Shown here piece by piece: positions 42,786 through 43,741 of a DNA stretch of 43,741 nt; position 1 is the first letter of the stretch, and each line of letters begins with the position of its first letter. The notes beneath the pieces were generated by a model, which was given only the letters and a program-made list of their open reading frames with translations, made no database searches and was not told the DNA's origin. The stretch spans positions 1 through 43,741 of the forward strand of contig VBHB01000159.1 in assembly GCA_005880315.1 (NCBI GenBank). The letters are read 5' to 3'. This stretch comes from Chloroflexota bacterium (lineage in GTDB: Bacteria; Chloroflexota; Dormibacteria; Dormibacterales; Dormibacteraceae). Made by a program: the position numbers and the translations under genes.

Positions 42786-43741
42786 CCGACCTCTTCCGCC
42801 AGCTCCTTGGCCCGCGCGGTCGATTCCCATGGCGCGTCGATGTCGGTGCGGCCGAAGTGGCCGTAAGCCGCGGTCTGGCGGAACAGCGGCCGCCTGAGGT
42901 TGAGCTCCTTGATGATTCCGAGCGGGCTCAGGTCGAACAGCTTGTTGACCGCGGTGGCAAGCGCCGCCTCAGGAACCTTGCCCGTGGCAAAGGTGTCGAT
43001 CCTCAGAGCCACGGGCTTGACGACGCCGATCGCGTATGCGATCTGGACCTCGCAGCGCTTCGCCAGCCCCGCGGCAACGATGTTCTTGGCCACGTGCCGA
43101 GCGCCATAGGCGCCGGCCCGGTCCACCTTCGTGGGGTCCTTGCCCGAGAAGCTGCCGCCGCCGTGGCGGGCGTAGCCGCCATAGGTGTCGACCATGATCT
43201 TGCGACCGGTGAGGCCGGCATCGGCCACCGGCCCGCCGACCACGAATCGGCCGGTGGGATTTATGAACGTGCGAATCTGGCCGTCCCGCAGCTCGGCCGG
43301 AATCACAGCGTCGATGACGTGCTCGCCGACGTCGGAACGCAGCTGCTCGGTTGTGACCTCATCGTGGTGCTGGGTGGAGAGGACCACCGTGTCCACGACC
43401 GGCGGCTCGCCGCCATCGCCGTAACGGATCGTGACCTGGACCTTGCCGTCGGGCCGAAGGTAGTTGAGCGCCTTCGTGCGGCGCACCTCGGCCAGCCTTT
43501 TCGCCAGGCGATGCGCGTACGTGATCGGCAGTGGCATGAGCTCAGGGGTCTCGTCGCACGCGAAGCCGAACACCATGCCGGAGTCGCCCGCCCCGCCGAC
43601 GTCCACTCCCTGGGCGATGTCTGGCGATTGCTCGTCGATGCTGGTGATGACCCCACACGTCTCGGCGTCGAAGCCGTACTTCGCACGCGTGTATCCGACC
43701 TCCCGCACGGTCTGCCGGATGATGCGCGGGATGTCGACGTA
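42782..43741 (-). CDS. metK: S-adenosylmethionine synthetase, C-terminal 319 residues (runs off the right edge)
   Basis: The frame is open to the window end; roughly the first 75 residues are missing. It makes SAM from methionine and ATP. Signatures present: [17 protein letters not shown] (adenosine/phosphate loop), [40 protein letters not shown] and [20 protein letters not shown], with the ending [14 protein letters not shown]. All visible active-site blocks are intact. The stop overlaps the manC TTG start. Start and upstream control (a SAM riboswitch is possible in some lineages) lie outside the window. Confidence 0.96.
   Translation of the reverse strand, partial: YVDIPRIIRQTVREVGYTRAKYGFDAETCGVITSIDEQSPDIAQGVDVGGAGDSGMVFGFACDETPELMPLPITYAHRLAKRLAEVRRTKALNYLRPDGKVQVTIRYGDGGEPPVVDTVVLSTQHHDEVTTEQLRSDVGEHVIDAVIPAELRDGQIRTFINPTGRFVVGGPVADAGLTGRKIMVDTYGGYARHGGGSFSGKDPTKVDRAGAYGARHVAKNIVAAGLAKRCEVQIAYAIGVVKPVALRIDTFATGKVPEAALATAVNKLFDLSPLGIIKELNLRRPLFRQTAAYGHFGRTDIDAPWESTARAKELAEEVG

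Overview
This is a high-GC bacterial chromosome window made almost entirely of housekeeping and biosynthetic genes packed with overlaps of a few bases. The mix suggests a soil-type Terrabacteria lineage, most likely in or near Chloroflexota / Candidatus Dormiibacterota: an arg order like that of Actinomycetota (CJBD-RGH), a short HisG that needs HisZ, type III pantothenate kinase, many GTG/TTG starts and frequent apparently leaderless promoters. The assignment is inference from gene content; no marker phylogeny was possible.

Layout. 1-2.7 kb: 5' end of a GH15 glucodextranase/glucoamylase-type gene, tRNA-Ser(GCT), a small hypothetical protein and a secreted TAP-like serine hydrolase lipoprotein. 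2.66-5.14 kb: clpB, broken by an apparent internal deletion plus frameshift in the second AAA+ domain. 5.2-6.0 kb: mutM/fpg. 6.2-10.1 kb (minus strand): ECF sigma factor, zinc-finger anti-sigma factor, D-Ala-D-Ala carboxypeptidase, SIMPL protein, a two-helix membrane protein and a DUF2277 protein. 10.1-11.2 kb: a winged-helix AlkZ/YcaQ-like protein.

11.3-32.1 kb: one minus-strand run. In order of transcription it reads TPR protein, hisZ-G-D-B-H-[methyltransferase]-F-I, argC-J-B-D-R-G-H, coaX, GAF/HD-GYP protein, metallo-beta-lactamase-fold protein, lysS, serS, tRNA-Ser(TGA). Most junctions overlap by 4-14 nt. hisA, hisC, hisE and argF are missing, and a methyltransferase sits in the usual hisA slot.

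32.2-38.9 kb (plus strand): a branched-chain amino acid-type ABC system with two substrate-binding lipoproteins, two permeases and two ATPases (livH, M, G, F). 38.9-43.7 kb (minus strand): a polytopic membrane protein, a two-hairpin repeat-like element, a phosphomannose-isomerase-type cupin, a phosphohexomutase, a mannose-1-phosphate guanylyltransferase and the 3' part of metK. The mutase, guanylyltransferase and cupin together look like a GDP-mannose supply module.

Two themes cross the window. First, nine starts have a TAnnnT hexamer 6-9 nt upstream and no Shine-Dalgarno sequence at normal spacing, as expected for leaderless transcripts; these also settle several start codons. Second, inside operons starts are fused to the preceding stop as ATGA, GTGA or TTGA. 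I see no CRISPR array, insertion sequence, prophage or obvious foreign island.
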